This document shows, one piece after another, positions 8,565 to 17,688 of a stretch of 64,000 nt of DNA. Where the stretch lies: positions 1,904,796 to 1,968,795 of the forward strand of contig CAVUSI010000003.1 in NCBI GenBank assembly GCA_963744115.1. The letters are read 5' to 3'. Under the pieces are notes generated by a model that saw only the letters and a list, made by a program, of their open reading frames with translations, was not told where the DNA came from and made no database searches. Both the position numbers and the translations under genes were made by a program. Source of the DNA: Chersky-267 sp963744115. GTDB taxonomy: Bacteria; Chloroflexota; Limnocylindria; Limnocylindrales; CSP1-4. Positions within the stretch are counted from its first letter, which is position 1; each line of letters starts with the position of its first letter.

Positions 8565-9611
8565 GCCGACCGCTCGACCGTCGTCGGCTCGGCCGTCGTC
8601 AGCGTCGGTGCGGGGACCGCCGGGATGAGCCGGTCGAGGATCATGTCGGGCGTGACCTCCTCGGCGAGGCCGTGAAGCTCGGCACGATCCGGTGGCGGAG
8701 GACGTCCTTGGCCAGCTCCTGGACGTCCGACGGGATGACGTACCGTCGACCGCGGACGAGCGCCAGGGCGCGAGCGGCGTGGATGAGGTTGATCGAGCCG
8801 CGCGGGCTGGCGCCGAAGGCGATGAACGGCTTGACCTTCGGCAGCCCGATCTGCTCGGGGAACCGGGTCGCCGCGGTCAGGGCGACCGCGTAGTCGACGA
8901 TCGCCCGGTCGACGTAGACGTCGGCGGTCAGCGCCTGGAGCTCGGCCAGGACCTCGGCGGTCAGGATCGGCGTCACGACCGGCGCCGGCTCGGAGCGAGC
9001 GCTCGACGACGACGGCCTCCTCACCGGCGGTCGGGTAGCCGACCACGACCTTCATCATGAAGCGGTCGACCTGCGCCTCGGGCAGCGGGTAGGTGCCCTC
9101 CGACTCGATCGGGTTCTGGGTCGCCATGACGAGGAACGGCTGCGGGACCGGGATAGCTCTGCTGGCCGATCGTGACCTGGCGCTCCTGCATGACCTCGAG
9201 CAGCGCGGACTGGACCTTGGCCGGAGCGCGGTTGATCTCGTCGGCGAGCAGGAAGTTGCAGAAGACCGGCCCGAGCTCCGTGTCGAACGTCCCTTGGTCG
9301 GGCCGGTAGATCCGGGTGCCGACGAGGTCGGCCGGCACGAGGTCCGGGGTGAACTGGATCCGGCGGAACGATGCGTCGAGGACGTCGGCCAGGGTCTTGA
9401 TCGTCAGGGTCTTGGCCAGACCGGGGACGCCCTCGAGGAGGAGGTGGCCGCCGGCCAGCAGGGCGACGAGGACACGTTCGAGCATCGCGTCCTGGCCGAC
9501 GATGACACGACGGATCTCGAACAGGACGGCCTCGCTGGTGGTCCTGCCGTCCAGCCCGGTCGGCGCGGCGGGGGTGCCGGCGACCGGCTTGAGCTCACGG
9601 GGTTCGGTCAC
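8561..9611 (-). CDS. MoxR-family AAA+ ATPase, frame-disrupted
   Basis: The joined frames give about 350 residues: 'GQDAMLERVLVALLAGGH', Walker A region 'LLEGVPGLAKT', 'QFTPDLVPADLVGTRIY', Walker B 'FCNFLLADEINRAPAK', sensor 'MATQNPIESEGTYPLPEAQ' and the C-terminal lid 'GASPRGSINLIHAARALA'. Three frame breaks occur: an extra base in the GGG run at 9150-9152, one near 8995 and one near 8673. The start is taken as the GTG at 9611 because GGAGAT lies 8 bases upstream. MoxR proteins are chaperone-like ATPases paired with VWA partners, here the next two genes. Confidence 0.8.
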
Positions 9612-9723
9612 GGGATCATCTCCGGTGGCCCGTGGGCTCGGGCGGGTCAGGTCAATGGCATATCGGGCGCGGCGGTTCCTCGCGCGGTCTCTCTCCACGG
9701 CGATGTTCGCACGACCAGCCTGA

Positions 9724-9742
9724 GAGCGTCATGAGAACGCTC
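9724..9742 (-). terminator. Weak hairpin at end of dehydratase gene
   Basis: GAGCGT / ACGCTC arms around 7 bases, overlapping the dehydratase stop codon. No T-run. Only a weak termination candidate. Confidence 0.25.
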
Positions 9743-11459
9743 AGTGCGAGTCGCGGGCGACCGCCGAGCCACTCGACCCGACCAGGAAGTCGAGGTCCGC
9801 TCCCGTCTCGGCGCCCAGGACGTGGTCGACATACAGGCGCTCCCAGCCGCGGGCGGGCGTTGCGAACCCGCCGGTGAGCGCCGCGGACGGCCGTCGGGAG
9901 TCGAGCTCCGCATCGGTCAGCTCGACGTCCAGGCGCCGCGCCTCCACGTCCAGGACGATCACATCACCCGTCCTGATCAGGCCGAGCGGGCCACCGGAGG
10001 CCGCCTCCGGCGCGACGTGCAGCACGACCGTCCCGTACGCCGTCCCGCTCATCCGCCCGTCGCAGATCCGGACCATGTCTCGGACGCCCTGCGCCAGGAG
10101 CTTGGCGGGGAGCGGGACGTTGGCGACCTCGGGCATCCCGGGATAGCCCCGCGGCCCGCAACCGCGCAGGACGAGCACGCTGTCCGCGTCGACCTCCAGG
10201 TCGGGGTCGTCGATCCGGGTGTGGTAGTCCTCGATGCTGTCGAACACGACGGCTCGACCCCGATGCCGGAGCAGGTGCGGCGAGGCCGCCGACGGCTTGA
10301 TGACCGCCCCGTTCGGGGCGAGGTTGCCACGCAGGACAGCGATGCCGGCCGCGTCCTGGAGCGGCGCGCTTCGTGGATGGATGACCGTCTCGTCCCAGAT
10401 CCGGGCGTCGCCGAGATGATCGACCAGCGGCCGGCCGGTGACGGTGAGGGCCTCGGCATCGAGCAGATCCTTCACCTCACGCAGGACGGCCAGCAGTCCG
10501 CCGGCGCGGAACAGGTCCTCCATCAGGTGCTTCCCGGCCGGCTGGAGGTCGACCAGCAGCGGCACGCGGCTCCCGACCGCATCGAAATCCTCGAGGCTGA
10601 GGTCGATCCCGAGGCGACCGGCGATCGCCAGCAGATGGACGACCGCATTGGTCGAGCCGCCGATCGCAGCCACCGCGACGATCGCGTTGAGGAACGAGCC
10701 CCGGCTCAGGACCGCGCTCGGCCGCCGGTCTGCCTCGACCAGGTCGATGGCGAGGCGTCCCGCATCGTGCGCCCGCTCCAGCAGCCGGCTGTCGGGGGCG
10801 GGCGTGCCGGCCGTGCCCGGGATCGTCATGCCGAGCGCTTCGGCGACGCAGCCCATGGTCGACGCGGTGCCCATCGTGTTGCAGTGGCCGCGACTCCGGA
10901 TCATCGACGACTCCGAGGTCATGAAGTCCTGCTCGGACAGGGTCCCGGCGCGGACCTCCTCGCTGAGCCGCCAGACATCTGTCCCGCAGCCGAGCGGGCG
11001 ACCCTGGAAGGTCCCGGTGAGCATCGGGCCGCCGGGAACGACGACGGCGGGGAGGTCGACCGAGGCGGCGGCCATCAGCAGGGCCGGGATGGTCTTGTCG
11101 CAGCCGCCGAGCAGGACGACGCCGTCGATCGGATTGGCCCGGAGCAGCTCCTCGGCGGCCATGGCGGCGAGATTCCGCCAGAGCATCGCCGTGGGACGGA
11201 CGAGCGTCTCGCCGAGCGACATGACGGGCAGGTCGAGCGGGACGCCGCCCGCCTCCCAGACGCCCCGCTTGACGTGGTCGGCGACCTCGTCGAGATGCGT
11301 GTTGCACGGGGCGAGGTCCGACGCCGTGTTCGCGATGGCGATGTGCGGCCGGCCGTCGAAGGCGTGGGCCGGCAGGCCGCGCCGCATCCAGGCGCGATGG
11401 ATGTAGGCGTTGCGATCCGTGCCCGCGTACCAGCCCGCGCTGCGCCGCCGTTCCGCCAT
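9741..11459 (-). CDS. IlvD/Edd family sugar-acid dehydratase
   Basis: 572 residues. The three cluster-binding Cys motifs of the family are visible: 'LAPCNTHL', 'LLGGCDKTIPA' and 'RGHCNTMGTASTM', plus the C-terminal 'CDGRMSGTAYGTVVLHVAPE' block with the conserved Ser. The text resembles pentonate dehydratases (arabonate/xylonate) more than dihydroxy-acid dehydratase; substrate is inferred. GAGGG sits nine bases before the second ATG (11459) but only two before the first (11468), so the second is preferred. It is divergent from a zinc alcohol dehydrogenase, consistent with an oxidative sugar pathway. Confidence 0.88.
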   Translation of the reverse strand: MAERRRSAGWYAGTDRNAYIHRAWMRRGLPAHAFDGRPHIAIANTASDLAPCNTHLDEVADHVKRGVWEAGGVPLDLPVMSLGETLVRPTAMLWRNLAAMAAEELLRANPIDGVVLLGGCDKTIPALLMAAASVDLPAVVVPGGPMLTGTFQGRPLGCGTDVWRLSEEVRAGTLSEQDFMTSESSMIRSRGHCNTMGTASTMGCVAEALGMTIPGTAGTPAPDSRLLERAHDAGRLAIDLVEADRRPSAVLSRGSFLNAIVAVAAIGGSTNAVVHLLAIAGRLGIDLSLEDFDAVGSRVPLLVDLQPAGKHLMEDLFRAGGLLAVLREVKDLLDAEALTVTGRPLVDHLGDARIWDETVIHPRSAPLQDAAGIAVLRGNLAPNGAVIKPSAASPHLLRHRGRAVVFDSIEDYHTRIDDPDLEVDADSVLVLRGCGPRGYPGMPEVANVPLPAKLLAQGVRDMVRICDGRMSGTAYGTVVLHVAPEAASGGPLGLIRTGDVIVLDVEARRLDVELTDAELDSRRPSAALTGGFATPARGWERLYVDHVLGAETGADLDFLVGSSGSAVARDSH

Positions 11460-11550
11460 CGTGCTCATCCCTCGCCTGTCGGAGCGTCTATCCTCCCGAC
11501 ATCATCCCGCTTCCGGCATCGTCGATGTCGGCATCCCTGGCGAGGGCATC

Positions 11551-12565
11551 GTGCGCGCATTCGTGTTGACCGGTCCGCGGCGTGCCGAGGTCCAGGAGGT
11601 CGAGCCGCCGGTCGCAGGCCCGGGCGAGGTCGTGATCGCCGTCGAACGGGTCGGCCTGTGCGGCACCGATACCGAATTCTTCACCGGCGAGATGGCCTAT
11701 CTCCACCAGGGGCACGCGGCCTACCCGATGCGGATCGGGCACGAGTGGTGCGGGACGGTCGCCGCGGTCGGGGACGGAGTGGACGCAGCGTGGCTCGGCC
11801 GGCGGACGACCGGCGACACGATGCTCCCCTGCCATCGCTGCCCGCGCTGCCTGGGCGGGCGCGGCCACCTGTGCGAGGAGCGCGCCGAGGTCGGGATCCG
11901 TGGCGGATGGGCGGGTGCCCTCGCCGAGCGGTTGGCGATGCCCGCGACCGCCCTTCATCCATTGCCGGACGGGTTCGACGCGATGACCGGAGCACTCGTC
12001 GAGCCCGGCGCGAACGCCCTCCGCGCGGCGCTGGCCGCCGAGCCCGCGTCCTGGGCGGCGGGTCCTCGTCCTGGGAGCCGGCGCGATCGGGCTGCTCGCC
12101 GCGCTGTTCGCGGCCGCCGACGGTGCCGAGGTCCACGTGATGGGTCGGTCGGGGCGATCGCTGGCCTTCGCCCGGGGCCTCGGCCTCGACGGCGTCTGGT
12201 CGGCGGACGACGTCCCGCGGCTCGCGTTCGACGCCGTGATCGACGCCTCGAACGACGCGGCCCTCCCGGCGTTGGCCCTCGATCTCGTCGAGCCCGGCGG
12301 TCGGGTCGTCTACATCGGGCTGTCGGGGACCCCGAGCACGATCGACACGCGGACCCTCGCGCTCAAGGACGTGACCGCGGTCGGGGTCCTGAGCGGCTCG
12401 CCGGGCCTGTCCGAGACGATCGCACGCTACGCCTCTGGAGCGGTCGACCCGCGGCCGCTCGTCGCGGCCACCGTCGCGCTGGACGAGGTCGCCGGCGTCC
12501 TTGCCGGCGTCCGGCCGGCCGGGGCCGGGCCCGGTCCGAAGATCCACGTCGATCCGCGGCGGTAG
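11551..12565 (+). CDS. Zinc-dependent alcohol/polyol dehydrogenase, frame-disrupted
   Basis: GTG start with GCGAGGG upstream. The GroES-like half shows the catalytic zinc motifs 'GLCGTDTEFF' and 'RIGHEWCGTV' and a structural zinc site 'PCHRCPRCLGGRGHLCEER'. After one extra base at about 12060 (GGG run) the Rossmann half resumes as 'VLVLGAGAIGLLAALFAAAD' and continues to '...KIHVDPRR'. About 337 residues when joined, normal for MDR dehydrogenases such as threonine or sorbitol dehydrogenase. Divergent from the sugar-acid dehydratase, so both may act on the same sugar. Confidence 0.82.
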
Positions 12566-12574
12566 GCCGGGCCA

Positions 12575-12595
12575 CCGACCCTAGGAGGCGGTCGG
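12575..12595. terminator. Small shared hairpin between convergent genes
   Basis: CCGACC / GGTCGG arms with a 9-base loop lie between the dehydrogenase stop and the end of the GGDEF/EAL gene, overlapping the latter's stop region. It could serve both directions but is short and lacks a T-run. Confidence 0.3.
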
Positions 12596-15199
12596 ACGAA
12601 GCGCGGGTGAACGGCGCGGAGCGCGGTTCGCGGTCGCGGCCGGCTCGGACGACGAGCTGGCCGGTCGGCGCGAGGCGGGTGCCGCACGGCGGCTCGCCTC
12701 GCGCCGGCCTGATGTGGTAGCGGCCGCCGCCGTCACGGCGGCCACGTCGGGCTGGGACGCCGTCCCGAAGCCGGCGAGCAGGTCCTCGGCCACCATCGGG
12801 CGGGCGAAGACATAGCCCTGGCCGAAGGCACAGCCGAGCCGCTCCATCCGGGCGGCCTGCTCGCGGGTCTCGATGCCCTCGGCGATCGTCTCGATCCCGA
12901 GCGATCGACCCATCGCCACGATCGCCCCGGCCAGAGCCGACGACTTCGACGTCTCGTCGACGTCCTGGACGAACTCGGTCGCGATCTTGAGGGCGTCGAC
13001 CGGGAACTGACGCAGGTGGCTGAGCGAGAAGTAGCCGGTCCCGAAATCGTCGATGACGATCCGGACCCCGAGCTCGCGGACGGCGTGGAGCGTGGCCACC
13101 GTGGCCGGCGTGGCCTTGAGCAGCGCCGTCTCGGTGATCTCGAGGATGAGCCGGTTCGGGTCGAGACCCGACTCCCCGAGGACGGCCTTGATCCCGTCCA
13201 CGAAGCCGAGCTGCTGGATCTCTCGGGCCGACACGTTGACGCTGATGAACGATCCCTCCGGGACGGCCCCGCGCTCCAGCCACTGCGCGGCCTCGCCACA
13301 CGCCTGGCGCAGGATCCACCGGCCGATCGGCAGGATCGCCCCGGTCTCCTCGGCCAGCTCGATGAACCGGTCCGGCATCACCAGCCCGAACTTCGGGTGC
13401 GACCAGCGGACCAACGCCTCGACGCCGGCCAGGCGACCCGACGCGATGTCGACGATCGGCTGGTACAGCAGCGACAGCTGGTCGAGGTCGACCGCGCGCT
13501 GGAGCTCGACGCTCAGCTCGTGACGCTCGCGCATCGCCTCGTGCATGCCCGGGTCGAAGATCGCGAATCCGGCCTTGCCGTTGGCCTTCGCCATGTACAT
13601 CGCGACGTCGGCGTTGCGAACAAGGTCGATGGCCCCGCCGATGGCGTCGCGCGCGCTGGCGATCCCGACGGACGCCGTCACGACGACGTGCTTGTCGCCC
13701 AGGACGTACGGTGCGCGCAGCTCGAACACCAGCCGGGCCGCCATCTTCCGGGCGCGCGCCAACGTCGCGTCATCGTCGATGAGGACGGCGAACTCGTCGC
13801 CGCCGAGGCGAGCCACGAGATCGCCGTCGCGGACGAGGTTGGAGATCCGTTCGGTGACGGCGATCAGCAGGGCATCGCCGGCGGCGTGACCCAGGGTGTC
13901 GTTGACGACCTTGAAGTCGTCCAGGTCGAGGAACAGCACGGCCGTCACGCGCTCCGGCCGAGGCTGGACCTCGTGCCCGTGGATGATCCGTTCGAGGGCG
14001 AGCTGGAACATCCGCCGGTTGGCGGCTCCGGTCAGCGAGTCGCGCTCGGCCAGGTCCTGGACGTGCTGGAGCAGGACCGCGTTCCGCAGGTTGAGGGCGG
14101 CCACCGACGCGAACTGGCCGAGCATCGCCGCTGTCCGGCGCTCGACCCCCGGACGGCGTCGGGCGCGGTGCTCGACGACGATCGCGCCGACGGCCCGACC
14201 GTCCGCGAACATCGGCGCGACCAGCACGTTCCGGGCATCTGGCATGAGCTGTGCCATCAGCGGGTCGCGGGCCGGGTCGAGCTGCCTGACGGGGAGGATC
14301 TGGCGCCGTTCCCAGGCGCGCCGGACGATCCAGTCCGGGTCGCTCGACGTCGTCGGCGCCTCGGGCGTTCCGTGCGCGGCGAGCACCACGACCCGGCCGT
14401 CCGACTCACCGAGGAGCAGGCCGCGCTCGAAGCCGAACCGCTCGATGAGGGCCTCGAGGACGATGCCCGCCTGCTGGATCGCGTCCGCCGCCGAGTCGAG
14501 TCGCGCGCCGACATCGACCAGCGACTGGAGGTCCGCGCGGCGCTGACGCAGCTCGCGCTCGTTGAGGGCCGAGAAGATCGACGTCGCGATCGCGAACAGC
14601 CAGAACGACGTGACGTTGAGGACCGGCATCCGGTCGAACTCGATCGCCCCGGGGGTGACGTCGACCGGTGCGAGCAACCTGGCTGCCTGCGCGTAGACCA
14701 CGACCAGCAGCAGCAGCGAGTGCCAGAGCGCGATCTTGAGCCCGGTCCGATATGACGCCAGCAGCGAGACGGCGACGAGGTGGAGATAGACCACGAAGCG
14801 GATCGGACTCTGCGTTCCGCCGGTCGCGTACATCGCGCAGGCGAGGTACAGCCCGTCGAGCAACAGCAGCGCGGTGATGATCCAATAGTCGAACCGGACG
14901 CTCCGGCGTCGGGCCCACTCCCCCGCCACCGAGATCAGCAGGTACGCGACCGTCAGGACGCCGAGCGACGTGATCGGGACGACGAGTGCTTCAGGGCGGA
15001 GGATCGCCCAGATCGCGACGATGGCCCCCATCGCCAGTCGGAGCACGAGCAGATAGCTCATCCGGTCGCTGAGCGACGTGAAGTCCGCGCGGGAGACCTC
15101 GCCCGCGGCCGCCACCTGGGCGACCGAGCCGACGGTCGAGGCGCCGGTCGACGGGGGGACGACAGTGACCTGGGTCGGGATCGTCACCTCGGCGGTCAC
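12581..15199 (-). CDS. Membrane GAF-GGDEF-EAL cyclic-di-GMP protein
   Basis: 872 residues from a GTG overlapping the upstream stop. About six membrane helices (50-215), a GAF-like sensor (about 225-385), a GGDEF domain with intact 'GGDEF' near 465 and an RDGD sequence five residues before it that fits the inhibitory I-site, then an EAL domain with 'VEALVRW' near 595, 'DDFGTGYFSL' and 'AEGIETREQA'. Both catalytic signatures look intact, so it may make or break cyclic di-GMP. The last 60 residues are a low-complexity Arg/Ala/Ser tail. It is coupled to the Pro/Thr surface protein upstream. Confidence 0.93.
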   Translation of the reverse strand: MTAEVTIPTQVTVVPPSTGASTVGSVAQVAAAGEVSRADFTSLSDRMSYLLVLRLAMGAIVAIWAILRPEALVVPITSLGVLTVAYLLISVAGEWARRRSVRFDYWIITALLLLDGLYLACAMYATGGTQSPIRFVVYLHLVAVSLLASYRTGLKIALWHSLLLLVVVYAQAARLLAPVDVTPGAIEFDRMPVLNVTSFWLFAIATSIFSALNERELRQRRADLQSLVDVGARLDSAADAIQQAGIVLEALIERFGFERGLLLGESDGRVVVLAAHGTPEAPTTSSDPDWIVRRAWERRQILPVRQLDPARDPLMAQLMPDARNVLVAPMFADGRAVGAIVVEHRARRRPGVERRTAAMLGQFASVAALNLRNAVLLQHVQDLAERDSLTGAANRRMFQLALERIIHGHEVQPRPERVTAVLFLDLDDFKVVNDTLGHAAGDALLIAVTERISNLVRDGDLVARLGGDEFAVLIDDDATLARARKMAARLVFELRAPYVLGDKHVVVTASVGIASARDAIGGAIDLVRNADVAMYMAKANGKAGFAIFDPGMHEAMRERHELSVELQRAVDLDQLSLLYQPIVDIASGRLAGVEALVRWSHPKFGLVMPDRFIELAEETGAILPIGRWILRQACGEAAQWLERGAVPEGSFISVNVSAREIQQLGFVDGIKAVLGESGLDPNRLILEITETALLKATPATVATLHAVRELGVRIVIDDFGTGYFSLSHLRQFPVDALKIATEFVQDVDETSKSSALAGAIVAMGRSLGIETIAEGIETREQAARMERLGCAFGQGYVFARPMVAEDLLAGFGTASQPDVAAVTAAAATTSGRREASRRAAPASRRPASSSSEPAATANRAPRRSPALRPTAS

Positions 15200-16554
15200 A
15201 GCTGGTCCTCCTCCTGGAAGCCGAGGATCGCGTCCGCTGCCGCATCCGGTCGGTCGCGGAGCTTCGGGTCGAGCCGGTCGACGCGCGGCTGGGCGATGAG
15301 GAAGACGAACACGAAGACCATCAGGGCGAGCGGGAAGCTGAACGTCGAGGCGACCGCGGCGGCGACGCTCGGCTTGACCACCGTCCGGACGCCCGTGACG
15401 ACCGAGTCGGCGACGCCGGTGGCGACCTTCCGGACCGTCTCGCTCGGATCAGCCGCGGGATCCTTCACGACGACGGTCGGACCGGGTGCGGGACCAGCGC
15501 CGGCGGTCGGAGCGCCACCCGTCGAGCCGATGGCGATCGGGGGCGCCGGGGTCGCGGTCGGTTCGGGGGTCGCGGTCGGCTCCGGGGTCGCGTCCGGTGT
15601 CGGGGTCGCGTCCGGCGTCGGAGCCGCGGTCGCACTGGGTTCCGGCGTCGCCGTCGGTGACGGCGTCGGAGGTGCCAGCGGAGACGGCGTCGCCGCCGGC
15701 GGCCGCTGCGTGGGCGACGGACTTGGCGTGGGTGATGGGGTCGGGGATGGGGTCGGGGACGGCGTCGGGGTCGGGGTCGGGCTGGGCGTGGCCGTCGGCG
15801 TCGGGCTTGGTGTTGCCGTCGGGGTCGGCTTCGGCGTGGGGGTCGGCGTGGGGGTCGGCGTCGACGTGGGGGTCGGGGTCGGGCTGGGCGTGGCCGTCGG
15901 AGTCGGGGTCGGGGTCGGCGTGGCTGTCGGAGTCGGCGTGGCTGTCGGAGTCGGATCGGGCGTCGGCGTGGGCGTCGGGTCAGGCGTCGGGGTCGGTGTC
16001 GGGTCGGGTGTAGCCGTCGGAGTCGGATCGGGCGTCGGCGTGGGCGTCGGATCCGGATCGTGGGTCACGGTCCGCTTGACGAGGTCGGCGAGGTCGTCGC
16101 GTTCCGGGGCGCCGACCGGCTCGAAGCACTGCCACCAGGCGTCGTCGGCGACACCGCAGATGTAGTCGTTCCCGGCCCGGTCGGCCTGGTAGCTGACCTG
16201 GCACGTTCCGTCCGAGCCCGTATCGCACGAGAGGTCGGATCCGAGACCGGAGTGGGGATCGTTCGGGCTTCCGGGCACGAAGTAGAACCGTACGTGCGTG
16301 TCGGTGCCCGGTCCGGCGTCGATCTCGCCGTCCTGGTAGATCGTCGCGGTGAGGGTGAATGTCGTCCCGATCGGACCGCTCGCGGTCTCGGGATCGACGT
16401 CGAGCGCGTCGGGCCCGGGACCGGCCTGCGCCGTCGTCGTTTGCGCGAGCGTGGGCATGGCCAGCGGGAAGGCATAGGCGCCCAGGATCGCGGTGACCAG
16501 CAACGCGGAGCCGATCGCCCGGACGGTCCCCCGCCGGCGGTCCATCGTCTTCAT
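15196..16554 (-). CDS. Secreted, membrane-anchored Pro/Thr-repeat protein
   Basis: 452 residues. Signal peptide at 1-37 (core ALLVTAILGAYAFPLA), an Ig-like or bacterial-surface domain (about 45-150) with four Cys (LSCDTG, GTCQV, YICG, QCFE) likely forming disulfides, then about 200 residues of P-T-P/D repeats, and a C-terminal helix (FPLALMVFVFVFLIA) followed by a short acidic tail. The layout fits a surface stalk anchored by its C-terminus. It precedes the GGDEF/EAL gene with a 4-bp overlap, linking a surface protein to cyclic-di-GMP signalling. Confidence 0.8.
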   Translation of the reverse strand: MKTMDRRRGTVRAIGSALLVTAILGAYAFPLAMPTLAQTTTAQAGPGPDALDVDPETASGPIGTTFTLTATIYQDGEIDAGPGTDTHVRFYFVPGSPNDPHSGLGSDLSCDTGSDGTCQVSYQADRAGNDYICGVADDAWWQCFEPVGAPERDDLADLVKRTVTHDPDPTPTPTPDPTPTATPDPTPTPTPDPTPTPTPDPTPTATPTPTATPTPTPTPTATPSPTPTPTSTPTPTPTPTPKPTPTATPSPTPTATPSPTPTPTPSPTPSPTPSPTPSPSPTQRPPAATPSPLAPPTPSPTATPEPSATAAPTPDATPTPDATPEPTATPEPTATPAPPIAIGSTGGAPTAGAGPAPGPTVVVKDPAADPSETVRKVATGVADSVVTGVRTVVKPSVAAAVASTFSFPLALMVFVFVFLIAQPRVDRLDPKLRDRPDAAADAILGFQEEDQL

Positions 16555-16574
16555 GTATCTGCTCGATAGACTCC

Positions 16575-16639
16575 GGTGCCGATACCGACACCCGAGGTAG
16601 GTCCCCCGGAGACCGGGGTGATGAATGCAGGTAATTCAT
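16575..16639 (-). promoter_or_regulatory. Structured 5' leader with competing hairpins
   Basis: Three inverted repeats precede the Pro/Thr protein: ATGAAT / ATTCAT (16621-16639), CCCCGG / CCGGGG (16604-16618) and GGTGCCG / CGACACC (16575-16592, one G-T pair). On the minus strand CTCCGG inside the middle hairpin can instead pair with CCGGAG just before the gene, which contains the only GGAG near the start. That allows two exclusive folds. No known riboswitch class could be assigned by eye. Confidence 0.4.
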
Positions 16640-16691
16640 AGCCGTCCACCGCGGCGATGAAACCCGACCCTTCGTCACCCGGCGGCCTATG

Positions 16692-16733
16692 TGCGTGGAC
16701 GCAACCGCCGCCGGAGGCCGGTGCGTGGACGCG
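16692..16733. repeat. Paired TGCGTGGACGCA dyads
   Basis: A 12-bp sequence GTGCGTGGACGC occurs at 16691-16702 and 16721-16732. The first copy is a perfect palindrome (TGCGT-GG-ACGCA), the second has one end mismatch. Centres are 30 bp apart. Otherwise the gap 16555-16889 holds no supported gene. Confidence 0.5.
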
Positions 16734-16889
16734 CAGTCCTGCTCCGACGGATGACCATCGGGATACGTCAGCCGACCGCTGCCACCCGCTCCGCATCGGA
16801 CCGCCACGACGCACGGCCCGCTCGTGCCCGACGGCCGAGGTCGCGGGGGTCCAAGATCCCCGATGCCATGACGCCGCGCGGCCGGGCCG

Positions 16890-17210
16890 CTACGGCGAAC
16901 CACCGCGATCGGCCGGATGCGCTGCGAGCAGATCCTGGTACGCGGCGTGGTCCCGGATGAACCGAGCGATGAACGGGCACCGCGGGATCACCCTGAGCCC
17001 GCGACGACGCACGTCGTCGAGGGCCCCGGCCGCGAGCCGTGCCCCCAGGCCGCGCCCGCCGAACGCGGGCGCGACCTCGGTGTGGATGAAGGTGATGACG
17101 TCGCCGCGGAGACGATAGGTCGCCAGGCCTGCGGGTTCACCGTCCACGATGAGGACGAATCGCTCCTGGGCGGGCCGGTCGAGAACCTCGACGATGGGTT
17201 CGGTCGTCAT
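16890..17210 (-). CDS. YjdJ-type small GNAT N-acetyltransferase
   Basis: 106 residues from the ATG at 17210; an in-frame upstream ATG at 17240 is possible. The strand-helix pattern 'FVLIVDGEPAGLATYRL', 'VITFIHTEVAPAFGGRGLGA' (acetyl-CoA loop GGRGLG) and the C-terminal 'RVIPRCPFIARFIRDH' match the short YjdJ/GCN5-related family. Such proteins lack the full GNAT fold and their substrates are unknown. Confidence 0.85.
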   Translation of the reverse strand: MTTEPIVEVLDRPAQERFVLIVDGEPAGLATYRLRGDVITFIHTEVAPAFGGRGLGARLAAGALDDVRRRGLRVIPRCPFIARFIRDHAAYQDLLAAHPADRGGSP

Positions 17211-17325
17211 CGTCCATCCATCCCGGTCGGTCGTGGACACATCGCGGTCATGGTGTCATGGAGCGACCCGCCCGTCCGCTCCGGAGCGGTACGATCGCCG
17301 CGTTCCCCAGCATCGAGGAGATCGG

Positions 17326-17670
17326 ATGGCCGGACCGGAGATCGATCCTGCGGTACCGCCGAGCGGCACCGGCTGCGTCGAATGCCTGGCCACCGACGGA
17401 TGGTGGTTCCACCTCCGCCGGTGCGCCCACTGCGGGCACGTCGGGTGCTGTGACTCGTCGCCGTCGCAGCATGCGTCCCACCATGCCGCGGACGAGGGCC
17501 ACCCGGTCGTCCGGAGCTTCGAGCCGGACGAGGACTGGTTCTGGGACTACGACCGGCAGCGATACGCCGAGGGCCCGGACCTGGCGCCGCCCGACCACCA
17601 CCCGCTCGACCAGCCGGTCCCGGGACCGGCCGGCCGGGTGCCGCGGGACTGGCAGTACCGCCTGCATTGA
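17326..17670 (+). CDS. UBP-type zinc finger protein
   Basis: 114 residues, ATG with GAGGAG five bases upstream. Zinc ligands are arranged as in UBP fingers: 'GCVECLATDGWWFHLRRC', 'CGHVGCCDSSPSQHASHH' and a following His. Bacterial single-domain UBP fingers are common beside redox or regulatory genes; the eukaryotic ubiquitin role does not apply. The remaining C-terminus is acidic and proline-rich. Confidence 0.88.
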   Translation: MAGPEIDPAVPPSGTGCVECLATDGWWFHLRRCAHCGHVGCCDSSPSQHASHHAADEGHPVVRSFEPDEDWFWDYDRQRYAEGPDLAPPDHHPLDQPVPGPAGRVPRDWQYRLH

Positions 17671-17688
17671 CCTCGTCGGGAGCGACGG

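Noticed and set aside
9744..12140. Long plus-strand open frame opposite the dehydratase
   Set aside because: Antisense shadow of the IlvD/Edd gene with no recognisable domains.
16560..16720. c-di-AMP (ydaO) riboswitch, suggested by CCGGGGGACC near the start of the Pro/Thr gene
   Set aside because: Only that one string matches. The GGGGUGAAU and 3' GAACCCGUCAGC-type blocks are missing and too few bases remain before the ATG.
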